64,000 nucleotides of DNA, taken from contig NC_135357.1 of NCBI RefSeq assembly GCF_051622035.1, forward strand, positions 37,746,691-37,810,690. Direction: 5' to 3'. Positions 41,563 to 52,636 of this stretch are shown in pieces. This DNA comes from Arctopsyche grandis. Taxonomy: Eukaryota; Arthropoda; Insecta; Trichoptera; Hydropsychidae. The notes beneath the pieces were generated by a model that saw only the letters and a program-made list of their open reading frames with translations, had not been told where the DNA came from and did no database searches. Numbering within the stretch: position 1 is the stretch's first letter; every line of letters starts with the position of its first letter. A program made the translations under genes and the position numbers.

Positions 41563-41917
41563 TATGGGGATCTAGTCTAGTTGTGAAGGTCTTCTTCACC
41601 ACCAGTCCGCCATGTATTATAGACAGGTTCGTCTGTGTTCGGTATTAATACAGCTGTATGTTGAATATGGTATTTATTTGGTAGTAACACGTATACACAA
41701 GTATGATTAATTGTTGGTAAAAGTATGTCGTTCAGAGGTCTCTGGATATGGTAGAGTGTCGCTGGCTCGGCATTCGGCTATGTTCAGCAAGTCTCTGGAT
41801 ACGCCAGTGTGTTGCTGGCTCGTTGTTCGGCTATGTTCGGCAAGTCGCTGGATATGGTAGAGTGTCGCTGGCTCGGCATTCGGCTATGTTCAGCAAGTCT
41901 CTGGATACGCCAGTGTG
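41563..41917 (-). mobile_element. Truncated LTR of the CsRn1-like family
   Basis: Begins TATGGGGATCTAGTC like the intact LTR and continues with close similarity through the ~60-bp CTGGATATGGTAGAGTGT units, then stops at about 41917. Only the 3'-terminal third of an LTR is present. Its repeat units resemble both the intact LTR and the solo LTR at 18499. Confidence 0.88.
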
Positions 41918-42495
41918 ATAGTTAAATATCAGATCTTTCCTCAATTTGACCTAAACATGAAAAAAGACAAAGATAGAAATTGTCTCAGATACATGCGTTC
42001 ACTCTTCACTCGTACTCATCTTAGTTCATAATTTAATATTTATATACATACATACATACAAACATACATACATATGTATGTATGTGTAAGATCTGGTTGT
42101 CAGAATACAAAGGCGGTACAGTAAGTGAGACTCGATGGGCGGCTTAAAATATTGTTTACTCGCCACAACGATAGTGCTCGTCTTTAAGCGTCACACGTAC
42201 AAGATGACAACTGTTCCATTCATCAACTCATGCATGCCAACTTAATCATTCATACATGCATTATTTTAGGCTATCCCAATACATAAATCCCACATATGTA
42301 TTATGTATCGTTATTACGCAAAAAAATAAATGCAAAGTAAACGTGAAACCAAAGTCAGAGTCACTTGATTTTTTAACGATTCCAACTACAACGAAAAAGC
42401 CACGACTCCAAATCTGCACCTCTAGTATTGTTTGATTTTATTTCAACGCGAAAAAAGCTTTTTCTAATTTTGTTAGAATAAAAGTTTATACTTAC
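41918..42495. other. Intergenic stretch, no gene seen
   Basis: AT-rich with CATACATA runs near 42050. No coding or RNA feature is recognisable. Confidence 0.4.
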
Positions 42496-42859
42496 AGATA
42501 ATGAATATGTCGGACTTTTCATCGGTCTCAAAGTCTTCCATTTATTTGTTTTCGTGCTGAATGTTTCAACAGAATTCAAATAAATTGTACCATACCCACC
42601 AAATACATAAATGTCTTCTTTATAGACTACTGAGGTGTGATTATATCTACAATCATTCATGGAGGCAACTTTTTTCCAGCTGTTTTTAACGTAATCGTAT
42701 CTGAAACAAAGCGGGAATGATCGATACTAAAGTTCTAAAAATAGTACTAAAATTTATAGCAAAATTCACTCACTCTTCTATGGAGTTTAAAGCACCGAAT
42801 CCGCCAATTAAAAAGTTATTACATATTAAATACAAAAAGAGCCACTGAGTGCATTTCAT
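42496..42859 (-). pseudogene. Kelch-repeat protein fragment (two exons)
   Basis: Exons 42774-42859 and 42496-42700 join in frame across a 73-nt intron and encode NNFLIGGFGALNSIEEYDYV, then SWKKVASMNDCRYNHTSVVY, DIYVFGGYGTIYLNSVE and NKWKTLRPM. These are one full kelch blade and parts of two others (GG, Y, W signature residues). The splice borders are good, including a donor after 42496. No BTB or BACK domain or further blades were found in the ~1 kb on either side, and the piece sits between an LTR fragment and a LINE tail. It is either an isolated relic of a KLHL-like gene or part of a gene with very long introns. Confidence 0.7.
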
Positions 42860-42895
42860 CTAAATAAAATGTAAGTGTTTTGATCACTATTTTAC

Positions 42896-43185
42896 ATCAT
42901 CATCATGTACAGCCACTCGCTATCCACTGCTGGATGAAAGCCATCCACTCGTCTCTGTTTTGCGCAACCCTCATCCATCTTTACCCTTTGCATTCTCTCT
43001 CGCTGGTACCATTCCAGCACTTCTTTTGTCCATTCTTCTAGCCACGCGGTCCTTTTACAAGGGTCTATTTATAATAATTCATTTTATAAATAAACTCTTG
43101 TCATACTTTTCTACGTTTCCTGCCTTTCCTCGTTATGCCGAGGATACAGCGTTCCATACTTCTCTGAGTGCATTGGACTTCATCG
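42896..43185 (-). mobile_element. LINE 3' end, frameshifted
   Basis: The minus strand reads QCTQRSMERCILGITRKG, later WLEEWTKEVLEWYQRER and, after a frameshift, MRVAQNRDEWMAFIQQW then a stop. The 3' end is a short (ATG)n-type repeat at 42896-42909. It is the same LINE family as 31196-31314 and 19530-19600, with internal deletions. Confidence 0.78.
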
Positions 43186-43765
43186 AAAATTGCGTATTTT
43201 TTATGTGAAACTCCTTCTCGGACAGTTGGATTTGATGTAAAGTATAGTCTTTATATAGCCTTAGCCCCTTCGTTCCACTCCCACTTTCTTGAGAACTATC
43301 TCACAAACCTTATCTGTTTCTTACCCGTTGCGTATGTAGATGAAAAATAATGAGAGGGAGTATAGGACAAATATTGCAGCCTTTGGAAAATTCTCAAGTT
43401 TGAATACTTCTGATCTAAATCGTCTTAAATTTCTAGGATCATATTTACATACGTATGTACACATGTACGTAAAAATAAAACATACAGACGTTATTATTAG
43501 ATATAATTTAATGGATAAAAATCTTTCATTTATTGCTCGAAAGTCTTCAACATGTGCATATTGATTAAGACAATATGTATGTATGTAGTATGTAACTTTT
43601 AAATAACTTTGGTTCAAACGGCTTCGAAATAATTCAACATATGTGTGTGTATATTCACTCGATTATTTCACAGCCTTCATCTAATCTACATATGTACATG
43701 TCATACGAGTGTGTACATGTCATGTGTATACGCCGTGGGGACTATACGTATACGTATTTATTAAT

Positions 43766-43830
43766 TGATCATTTCACAAAATGATCAGTTGTTGTTTTCA
43801 AAATAAACCACTACATTCATAATGTAGTGG
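43766..43830 (-). promoter_or_regulatory. Two hairpins in the FARS2 3' UTR
   Basis: 43808-43830 is a perfect 10-bp stem with a 3-nt loop, 12 nt after the FARS2 stop. 43766-43787 is a 9-bp stem with a 4-nt loop. The minus-strand AATAAA at 43762-43757 follows, so both would be in the mature 3' UTR. Confidence 0.6.
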
Positions 43831-43842
43831 ATTTCTATTAAT

Positions 43843-46800
43843 TTATCTGATGGTGACATTCAACGTGCTGGCGGCACTTTCTTCGATTTTTTTATGCAAC
43901 CGGTTCACTTCTGCTTGCGTTAAAGTCCTTTCCATGTGACGGTACACGATACTGAAACACAAACTGGTTCGTTCAGTCTTCGGATGAATAAACGTGTCTT
44001 TCAGACGCACCTGAAATAAAAAAAAAAACACGTCACAGACTGTTAAGCTCGAAAATGTCGAGTGAGTTGAATTTGGGGTTTGCTTTGGGGTTTAAGAAAC
44101 TTACTTGTTCGATTATATCGCCTCCAATGTCTCTAACCAGATCGTAAAAATCATTGTTTGAAAATTGGTCTTTCGTAAGTCTATTCGGTAGCCAAAACGA
44201 CAAGTCGTTGATGCACTGAGGGTATACAGATACAGGTTTGTACTTGAGGATCCGGCCGGGATCTTCGGACTCGAATTGGCTGAGAAATCCAGAGTCGCGG
44301 CTCCAGAACAGTCGTATGTCGGGTATGTTGTAGAGCGCCATCGCCAGCCGTTCCAGACCCAAGCCGAAAGCGTACGCGATTGCGTTGGTCGATCCGGCTT
44401 CCAGGAGTATTTCATTTCGAACGATGCCACAGCCCAGCACTTCCATCCACTTGTCGTTGTAAAACACCTCCAGCTCCCAAGAGGGCTGAGTGAAGGGAAA
44501 GTAAGCGTCGACCCATCTGTAATCTATGTTCTCGCCGAACAAGTGTTTCACCATTCCGATGAGCGCGTGCTTCAGCTGGTACTCCATCACCTTGACGGCC
44601 TCCAAAGTGTGACACGGCTGCTTTGCAGACTCTATACACGTCTTCTGCAGTGCCAACTGCTCTTCTGACGCGCAGTAATCTTTCAGCTTGTAGGCGATCG
44701 GCTTGTAGTCGCGCTCGAAAATGTTCAAGTCCGATTGGTCAGGGAATAATTGCTCCTTGGTTTGAGATCGCAATGCGTCCATCTGCGAAATATTTACGAA
44801 AAAACATTTAAACCGTTCTGATTAATGATCAACACTCATTCATCCATTCTCAACCTCTCCACCACATTATTTCTACTTCCATACAAATACAATATCTAGG
44901 GTATCTCTCTTGTTCGTTTTCATATTGCTATTTCTAATTTTCACTTATGCGTTTCGATTCCTGTCTTTATTTGCACAAAATATGCAAAATTTTTCAAATA
45001 CAATCTCTGTATTATTCTTAAATACAATAACGATTCATAGTTATTAACACACAGGATACCGTGCGTACAAATTTGTGCGTTTGAAAAACTTCCTTTGGCT
45101 ACCGTGCGCACAAATTTGTGCGTTGCGTCACTTCTACTTCATATAAAGAAAAAACACGTTGAACCTCGTATTTCTTGTAATTTATTCATATCGGGGCTTA
45201 GTAAAAGATGTCGTTGGTGATATTTAACTAAAATAATTTAAAAAAAGTCGATATTGAAAAATCTAGAAGGTTAGAAACTGGACTATAGCAAATGTACCAA
45301 ATATTTCTTTAAATTTACAAAATATTTCTTTGGTTATGCCGAAGATGTCTCAAATTTTATTTTATTTAACTAAAGCGTATAGGTTTGTAAAAATAATAGA
45401 ACAGATCATCATCAACCTTCTCAGAGGTTCGAAACCAGCGAAAATTTCATTAGTGTATGAATTTCATATTGTGTTTAAATAACGTGTGTGTGTGTGTAAA
45501 TAATAAAAATATGTAATACTATCAAAAACCATTAAGTGAGTTTATCGATAATATATTATAATATAAAGGAAACTTTTAAATAAATATTGTGTAAATATCT
45601 ACCAATCAATCAAATGTGAATATCTAAATAAGGGGTGCAGTTTGCTGGGTGAATGCTTTTTTGTGTTTTTAGTTGAATAAATATGTTTGATTTTTTTTAT
45701 ATTCATGTTCTGAAGAAAATATCACCATTGTTTACTATGTGCCCTTTTATATTTCTTCGGTAATTTATTGCCTACACTTGACTCCTGGTTACTAACCACT
45801 GCACTAGGTAATAAACACATTTTGGGGGGACCTTTTTTTTTCTCACATCTGTTTTATGTTCCTCTTAGATTTTGCCGATGTCCTAAAATTCTCTCACTGA
45901 TATTGTTATTTATGACGAAAGAGGATTAACCTTGTTCGATGTCGGCAATTCCAAAGCGCATATGGAATTGCATCTGACTGCATTGTATTTATAGGTTTCA
46001 AATAATGACATTTGTTGTTTTTGTTACACAAAGGTTCACTGCTGCTAGATTTTTTTTGTTTATTTATAAAATATGTATATTTGACATATTTATACACATT
46101 TTAATTATTTATTTTATTAGTACGCGACTCACAGTTTGACTTTTACTGATTTTACAATTACGAAATTTTAAGATAGTCCATACGAAACTGCATTTCAAAT
46201 TTCACTTTTATACGTTTACTGGTAAAAGAGATATGACATTTTAAACAGTTACAGTTTTATGCAAAGATTAGCGCAAATTCTCCCCGCCGCACGCCTGTTT
46301 CTTTAGCAATATCCCTTGGTATCCTATGTGTTAATTGCTGACCTATTATATAATATGTACATACATACATAATGTTGTTTTAGTTTTGTTTACATGACTG
46401 TGATTTCGTGTTTTTATTAATATTTATTTTTTCATTCATGGTTTATCCATACAACGTCAGGTTATTGACATTGATTGTACAATATACATATTATTGTATA
46501 CAAATTAATTATTTGGACATCGTTAATATTTTAAAGATTATTTATGAAGTGTGTTTTTACTTTTATTTCGTTTAGACTGATTCGTTGGATTACTGAATAG
46601 AATATTTATTAAGTTCGGTGTAATGTCACCGTTTGAGAATTTTTTTTTCTGTACGAGTTGTTAATTGTTGGCGTTATTTTTCGACGATTGGATATATTTT
46701 GAATATTATCATTAAAAATTACTCTATTGAAAAGAAATTGAAATTTAACTTTGTCGTAGATTGGCAAAAGTTCACAAAAAGAGAACAATCGATTTGGATA

Positions 46801-47536
46801 CCTGTATAATTTGATAAATGAGCTTAACATGTACATATATACTTTTGCATATATCATATTCTCGTAGTGCTTTGTATAGTATAATAGAATTGAAAAGGGT
46901 ATTTTAAATTGAATTTGATAAAATTTTGCAAGAGTTTGTCGATTATCGATGATGATATCTACATCAGGAGTAAATTTCTAGTTCCAAAATACTGTATGAA
47001 ATAATTTGGAAAGTGGTCTCATCCATGCATTTCGTGGCAGCATTCTCTCACGTACATAATGTTTTGTTGTGAGTGGAGTGAGTGAGTGAGTGGAGATTGA
47101 CCTGGTGGAATACGGGGTAGTGGGTGGCGTCGATCTCGTCCCTGCGGTAGACGTCGCCGACTACGATGAAGTTGTCGAGGCCGGAGCGGACGAGGTCGGC
47201 CTGGTGGGCGGTGGCGTGCGCGCGCAGCAGAAAACGCTCGTTCACGTAGAAGCAGTCGGCGGGCGCGCGGCTCGGATGACCCGGCCCGATCAGCAACGAG
47301 TCGAAGTTCTGCTCGACGGAGACCACGGGGTGCAGCCGTTCGAACACGGCGAACGTGGGCTGATGCTGATGCTGATGCTGATGCACTGCTCCGCCGTTCA
47401 AGTGGTCCAGGATGGCCGCGCGCACGAGCGAGAGCGGGTGCCGCGGCTGCAGGTGCAGGTGCAGGTTGCGATTCACGTGGCCGAGGATGCGTTCGCTCGT
47501 GTTGGTGAACGAGTCGGCGGGATATTCGCGACCCAT

Positions 47537-47569
<33 letters not shown>

Positions 47570-47737
47570 TTTTGTCGCCCCCCGACTCTTACCCGCGGCC
47601 TCCATCGCCTCCATCGCAAGCTTCGCGCAGCTCCACCGCATTATTACGGTCACACGGTTAACCCCTATAACCGAGCCTGTCGTTGAAGCTGTCAAAACAG
47701 AGCTGTCACCTCCACCCCCACCACTCGGTGTTGCCAC
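43843..47737 (-). CDS. FARS2: Mitochondrial phenylalanine-tRNA ligase
   Basis: Charges mitochondrial tRNA-Phe. Exons on the minus strand: 47102-47737, 44105-44782, 43843-44010, all phase 0 with GT/AG borders. The protein is 493 aa from ATG 47737, or 461 aa from the internal ATG 47641; the latter is closer to human (451) and gives a plausible targeting start, MRWSCAKLAMEAMEAAGKSR. Landmarks: NFDSLLIGPGHPSR, VVGDVYRRDEIDATHYPVFHQ, FPFTQPSWELEVF, LGCGI, the class II motif 3 GLGLERLAM and DIRLFWSRD. The C-terminal FDX-ACB anticodon-binding domain has INDLSFWLP, FYDLVRDIGGDI and YRHMERTLTQAEV. Exon 1 holds two in-frame hexanucleotide repeats (SVSVSVSVSV, HQHQHQHQ). Intron 1 contains a TTAA-type element at 45044-46334. 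Confidence 0.95.
45044..46334. mobile_element. TTAA-flanked element in FARS2 intron 1
   Basis: TTAA at 45044-45047 and 46331-46334. Inner ends are CACACAGGATACC and, inverted, CACATAGGATACC. The left subterminal region has repeated GTGCGNACAAATTTGTGCG, including the perfect 16-bp palindrome CGCACAAATTTGTGCG near 45107. No intact transposase was found; the 1.28-kb interior is AT-rich. piggyBac-like by target site. Confidence 0.8.
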
Positions 47738-47773
47738 TCGAAAAAATGACTTTATTTATGCAATAGCAGTGGC

Positions 47774-48600
47774 TAGAGATGTGCCGGCGGGAAAATTGGG
47801 CGACGGAAATTTTGGGAAAATTGGGGAAATTGAAAATAAATCTACATCAATCAGATTTTCAAATCGACACATTTTTAGATACCCGCATTGAGTCAACGCT
47901 GACAACATTGACAAATGCAACACTTGAATGAATCTAAACGTTTTCATGTAGTGGCAGTACTGTAAATTTCCGGTATATGTTCGAGCCGAATGCTTTACCC
48001 CTAAATAACCTGTTAGTTTTTATCGCTTGTTCGAAATACACGGTTTGCAAGTCTCGAAATTTGGAATCTCGGATATAAAGAGTTTCCATCCAAGGTAATA
48101 AATTCTTTTCAATATCGTTTGGGAAAATTCATATAAATAAAACTCATATTTTCATCTCATTAGAAAATGGTACGACCAAAATCAACAGTTTGGAATCACT
48201 TTAAAAGAATTCAGTGATAATCCAGAACAAGTGAGAAGTTTGCAGCTGTATGTATGTAGATATTATGAAACGAAATGTAACTTTCCAAATGCTACAAAAA
48301 TGATAAATCATATATCTACGTGCGCTTAGTATCAAGAAAATAGAGAAAATATGTGAAACATAAAAGAGGTTTGTAAAAATTACGTAGTTGAGACATCACT
48401 TTTAACCGCTTAGCTGCCCAAAGCGCCTTAAGGCGCAAACAGCCGTATCTATTATACGCTCAGCGTGTCGGCTGGGGGTCTAAGCGGTTAATGGATACCG
48501 ATGTTATTGACTTATGTAGATGCAATAGATCAGCCCACTACTTTTGAATCTTTATGTATTGCATCTACTACACGTTTACATTCACAAACGACCTTAATGT
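47774..48600 (+). mobile_element. BED-type hAT transposon remnant, 5' part
   Basis: Starts near TAGAGATGTGCCGGCGGG, matching the inverted end at 32118 in type. A non-coding leader follows, then at 48174 MVRPKSTVWNHFKRI and, after a frameshift, CRYYETKCNFPNATKMINH, which is a BED zinc finger (C, C, H, H/C ligands). At 48508-48580 the YIDAIDQPTT block shared with 31607 occurs. A small TTAA MITE interrupts it at 48402-48491. The rest of the transposase is gone. Confidence 0.72.
48402..48491. mobile_element. Very small TTAA-flanked MITE
   Basis: TTAA at 48402-48405 and 48488-48491 with inner inverted ends CCGCTTAG/CTAAGCGG. Only 82 bp lie between them, including a GCGCCTTAAGGCGC palindrome near 48422. 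It is inserted in the BED-hAT remnant. The similarity of plan to 5912-6512 suggests the same superfamily. Confidence 0.7.
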
Positions 48601-49019
48601 TTATTTATTTATTTATAGTTTTGGACCATTGTGTTACGAGGACCAATACGTGCAAAATTTCAACGCCATGATGAAACCCCAACAAGTGAACAAGTAGTTG
48701 AAGCAGCTCTCTTAGAGGATAGAAACAAAAGCTCAATATGTAGTGAGTCATGATAAAGGTCCTCAGGGATGACCGCAGTTCCTTTTGGGCAAAGGATCAT
48801 CGTTGCTGACACTTAAAATTCATTCACTAACATAATATCAAGCATATTTGGACTAATGGGCGAACCAACCTGTACTAGGTCGCAATAGGCAATAACAACA
48901 TTACATTTATTGCGAACATGAATATTAGCACTAGGCAAATATTTAAATCACCCATTATTAACAATATGTCACGTTCATTCATGAGATCATGTACATTCAT
49001 CATATTCGCAAACAATAAC

Positions 49020-49330
49020 TCATATACATACATACATCATCATTCGCAGCGGGCGGAATGTAAACCACACAAATACAAAATCAACTCTCACCCAGTCCAA
49101 GTCCTCACCAGAAGGAGTTTCGATGTTCTTCAACCTGACAGACCGCAACCAGACTCGAGAAGCAAATAACACTCCCCCACCACGTAACCATGTTTCAGTT
49201 AATGCCACTATATTATCACAAACACTATACATGACCTCATTAAACGCGGCCACCTTGGTCCTGAGACCGCGTACGTTTTGGTAATAAATTACCAATTTTC
49301 TCTGTCTGGCGCGTGAGTCTCTTTGTTGTA
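49020..49330 (-). mobile_element. LINE endonuclease fragment with internal deletion
   Basis: The minus strand reads VIYYQNVRGLRTKVAAFNEV, then IVALTETWLRGGGVLFAS and VWLRSVRLKN. This is the start of an APE-type endonuclease, but the segment between TETWL and RGGGVL is missing (roughly 20-30 residues in relatives). The catalytic domain downstream is absent. Confidence 0.75.
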
Positions 49331-50319
49331 AGAAATGACTGTTTATCAGTCACAGTACCAGCCATCGGAGACAAAGAAGAAGAAGCCCCAACAGTCAACG
49401 CAGTCCGTGGAAGGCATCAAGCAACTGGCTCCAGAACATGCCTCCGCGAACGTGACGCTAGGGCGCAGGACATTCGATGACAAATCTTCAATAGCAGACA
49501 GAGAAATGGACAAAGAAGTGGAGGTGATAGTAGATTTAATAGATTTGGTTCCATCATTCCCATTACTTCTTCCCCGATCCCTGTATTTCCCGAAGTGGAC
49601 ACCATCAGGCCAAGAAGCTTATCGTCTAATGTCCAATAAAACAAAAAAATTGATAAAATTATTTTTTGTTGTTTATATGTTTAAATGTCGATTTCTAATG
49701 CATACTAGAGTCCTTCGTCTCACTTCCGTAATGATAATTTTGGGTTTTATCTCTTCTTCAGGGTTTTTAAATATTTTTATATTTTTCTGATTATCTGTTA
49801 TTTTGTAATTACTTGTTTTACGTAAATGATCTCCTTAGCCCGTACTCAGACGAAAATTTGTAAAATTGCCAAACCTTTGCCGATGCAAATATCCGAAAAA
49901 CAATTATTGTAGTTTTCTTCAGACTTTTAAACTTCAGTATGCTGGACAACCATCATGTTTTAAGATGATTGGTTTTTCCGAGTCCAGAATTGGTACCTCG
50001 TCAAAAACTGGAGTGTGTGGAACCGAAATGTCTTGTACGAAAAACAATTATTTTCCAAACGTCAAAATACAGAAAACTTTGAGATAAATTCAATAAAAAC
50101 ATCTTTTGTTGACAGTGAGAAGTTTGTGGTAAAGCTGATTGATAAATAGTGATAAATAGGTTAAAGGCTACTTAATATACTTCAATATAAGTCAATGTAA
50201 AATACGATTGTGCGAATTAGTTAACACGAGGCGATCATTCGAATGAAATGTCCATACGTACCCATTTTCGCATATACATATAGTATTAATAATTACTTGG
50301 TAGAATTAATTGTATTACC
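49331..50319. other. Intergenic stretch, LINE-like upstream debris then AT-rich DNA
   Basis: Positions 49335-49650 may be the upstream part of the LINE whose endonuclease remnant precedes it, but no motif proves this. Positions 49650-50319 are AT-rich and contain the promoter region of the next gene; no clear TATA box could be assigned. Confidence 0.35.
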
Positions 50320-52636
50320 ATGAAGACTATTTTTTTATATATAACTTGTGCCATGTACTGGATAATAATGCATGGGGCTAGTGCACGTAAGTTTGATACT
50401 TAATATACTTGGATAAGTATAAATATGTACATATTATACACATAGATACTTAAGATTTATGTATAAAACGGAATTGGCGTTTGTTGCAGAGCAAAGTTGC
50501 AACACACCGAAAAATCGTTCAGGTTCCTGCGTCGATGTTGATACTTGTCCCATGATTCAGAGCATTCTGTCCAATAGCAGAAGATCTAGGAACGATAGCA
50601 TATTATTGAGAGATTCATCATGCGGCTATGTAAACGGCAAATCGAGAGTATGCTGTGAATCACCTTCTAATAGTGCTAGCAATTGCACCAAACGGGACGA
50701 AACGGGAATCTGCATCAGGGGCAGTGATCTGTTGCCTCCGAGACCGAACTGTGGAAGAGAAGCCAGAGTGTACAGGGTTGCGCAATTAGTGGATGGAGAA
50801 AGTGAAATCGATCAGTTTCCCTGGTTAGCTGTCATCGAGTACAAGCATGAGAATTCAAAAGACCCCAAAAGTTATTACATGTGTTCAGCCGCACTGATTA
50901 GCTCACGATACGTTCTCACTGTTGCGCAATGTTTTTATTCATTTAACTTGAGAAGAAAAGTGCCGTAAGTTATATATGTATGTATGTATGTATTTAAAAT
51001 CATGTGATTTCCCGAAAACGAACTATTAATTAATGCCACTATGCCCGCCGAAAAAGGTGGGCATAAGCAACGGTCAATACACGATTTTATGGAGAGTGTG
51101 CTACTTTTTCATGTAGCAGGGATGGGCATGAAAAAGTAGCACAGGGCGGCGGTCAAGTTTCTATTGCCTACAAAAAATGGCCCAATAACACTGAGCAATA
51201 AAAAAATTACCGGAGCGGAAACTTTTCAATCTTTACTAAGTTTGAAATACTTGATTCGAATATGACAATGATTTTTGTTAGATTTCTTTCGTTTAAGAGA
51301 TATGAGCGTTTAAAAATATATGCAATTTTTACAGATTTTTTGGCTTTTGCAGTCTTTAATTCAAGTCAGATGTTTTTCTATTGTCTGTGGCTTTTTAATT
51401 GCTTTGAAATACTTGTTATTAATTATCTAGCGAATTTCAAAAGTCAAAAATATAAATAATTCATCTCACTTGCTTACACTCGCTAGCTCTCGCTTTCGAG
51501 CAATGAGTGATTTATGAACCCTTATAAACGTGGTAAAATGAAAAATTAGCTAGATTAGCTCATAGTATTACGGATAAAAGTGCATAAGAAAATATATATT
51601 TTTGAATTATAAGTACTATTAAAGCCATTAAAAATCACAATCAATAGAAAATATATCAAACTATTGATTCCAATGTTCGATTTTGGCACAGCAATACTAC
51701 TTGTAAAAATTGCAAATATTTTTAAACGATAGTAAGCCAATAGAAATATTGCCATATTCGAATTCAGTGTGTCCAACTTAGTAAAGATTAATTAGTCTCC
51801 GCTCCGGTAAGTGAAAAAACGTGATTTTTTGTTGCTCAGTGTAATCGAATCAGGCTCTACCAATTTCACATGGATATAAAGATTTATCTTGATGATTTTA
51901 TATCTCAATACTTATTCGTTTTAACTTTTAAGAAAAAATGTGGTGCTCGGTGAATACGATTTTACTACTGGAAAAGATTGCAATGCAAACCGAAAGTGCA
52001 ACGATGGACCTTTGAAAATATCCATTGAAAAGATAATATCACACCCAAATTTCAATTTTGGTGTTATGAAAAATGACATTGCTCTAGTGAGAATGGAAAG
52101 AGACGTTGAATTCACAGGTACTATAATACATATAATATAATATTTAAGAAATAAGGATAGCCAGTAATGAATAAGTATTTACATAAACACAGACATAACA
52201 TATATAATATATAAATCTTTCAGATTATATCAGGCCAATTTGCTTGCCACAAATGAATATTCTCGAGAACTTTCCCGAGAGTTCGACACATTTTATAATA
52301 TCTGGTTGGAATTTGATGATTAATAACGTATCTAAAATAACTGCCACACGAAAACAGCATTTGCAAGTTCCAATCAAGAAACGATCCGACTGCCAGAAGA
52401 TTTATAGTGAAATAATGTTTACATTATTGGATGAGCATGTGTGTGCCGGGGGAGAACTTGGCAAATCTCCATGCAAAGGAGACTCTGGGATTCCTCTCAT
52501 AAGTTTCAGGAACGATCAATACGAACTAATCGGGATATTGAGTTTTGGTCCAACACATTGCGGAATCCAAGTACCTAATTTGTATACAAATGTATTTTCT
52601 TACATCGACTGGATTAGGGAAAATATTGAAAAGTAA
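50320..52636 (+). CDS. CLIP-domain serine protease homolog A (non-catalytic)
   Basis: Exons 50320-50386, 50490-50964, 51933-52117 and 52224-52636 (GT/AG, phases 1, 2, 1) encode 379 aa. Signal peptide: about residues 1-22 (MKTIFLYITCAMYWIIMHGA). One six-Cys CLIP domain follows (C...C...C...C...CC, about 24-80). Next come a stub of a second CLIP (NCTKRDETGICI) and an S1 protease-like domain from about 125. The catalytic His is replaced: VLTVAQC, Gln about residue 169. Asp (NDIALV, ~229) and Ser (GDSGIP, ~330) are kept. The R-IVGG activation site is replaced by QLVDGES. A secreted, cofactor-like role in haemolymph cascades (melanisation, Toll) is inferred from the family. The paralog lies at 56699. 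Intron 2 contains a MITE and hairpins. Confidence 0.93.
51041..51142. repeat. Two hairpins in intron 2 of SPH-A
   Basis: 51041-51064 pairs ATGCCCGCC with GGTGGGCAT (one G-U). 51098-51113 pairs perfectly with 51127-51142 (16-bp stem, 13-nt loop). Confidence 0.85.
51189..51841. mobile_element. MITE with CACTGAGCAA ends and TAA target site
   Basis: Left end CACTGAGCAATAAAAAA and inverted right end CACTGAGCAACAAAAAA; both continue to a shared ACCGGAGCGGA block. Flanked by TAA at 51186-51188 and 51842-51844, fitting the 3-bp TWA target of PIF/Harbinger elements. The interior is AT-rich. A diverged relative lies at 58815-59091. Confidence 0.82.

Noticed and set aside
44113-44668. ORFs opposite or out of frame with FARS2 exon 2
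   Set aside because: The FARS2 frame has clear synthetase motifs and splice sites; the others have none.
45906-46097. 63-aa minus-strand ORF inside the TTAA element as a transposase remnant
   Set aside because: No piggyBac catalytic or Cys-rich motif can be seen in it.
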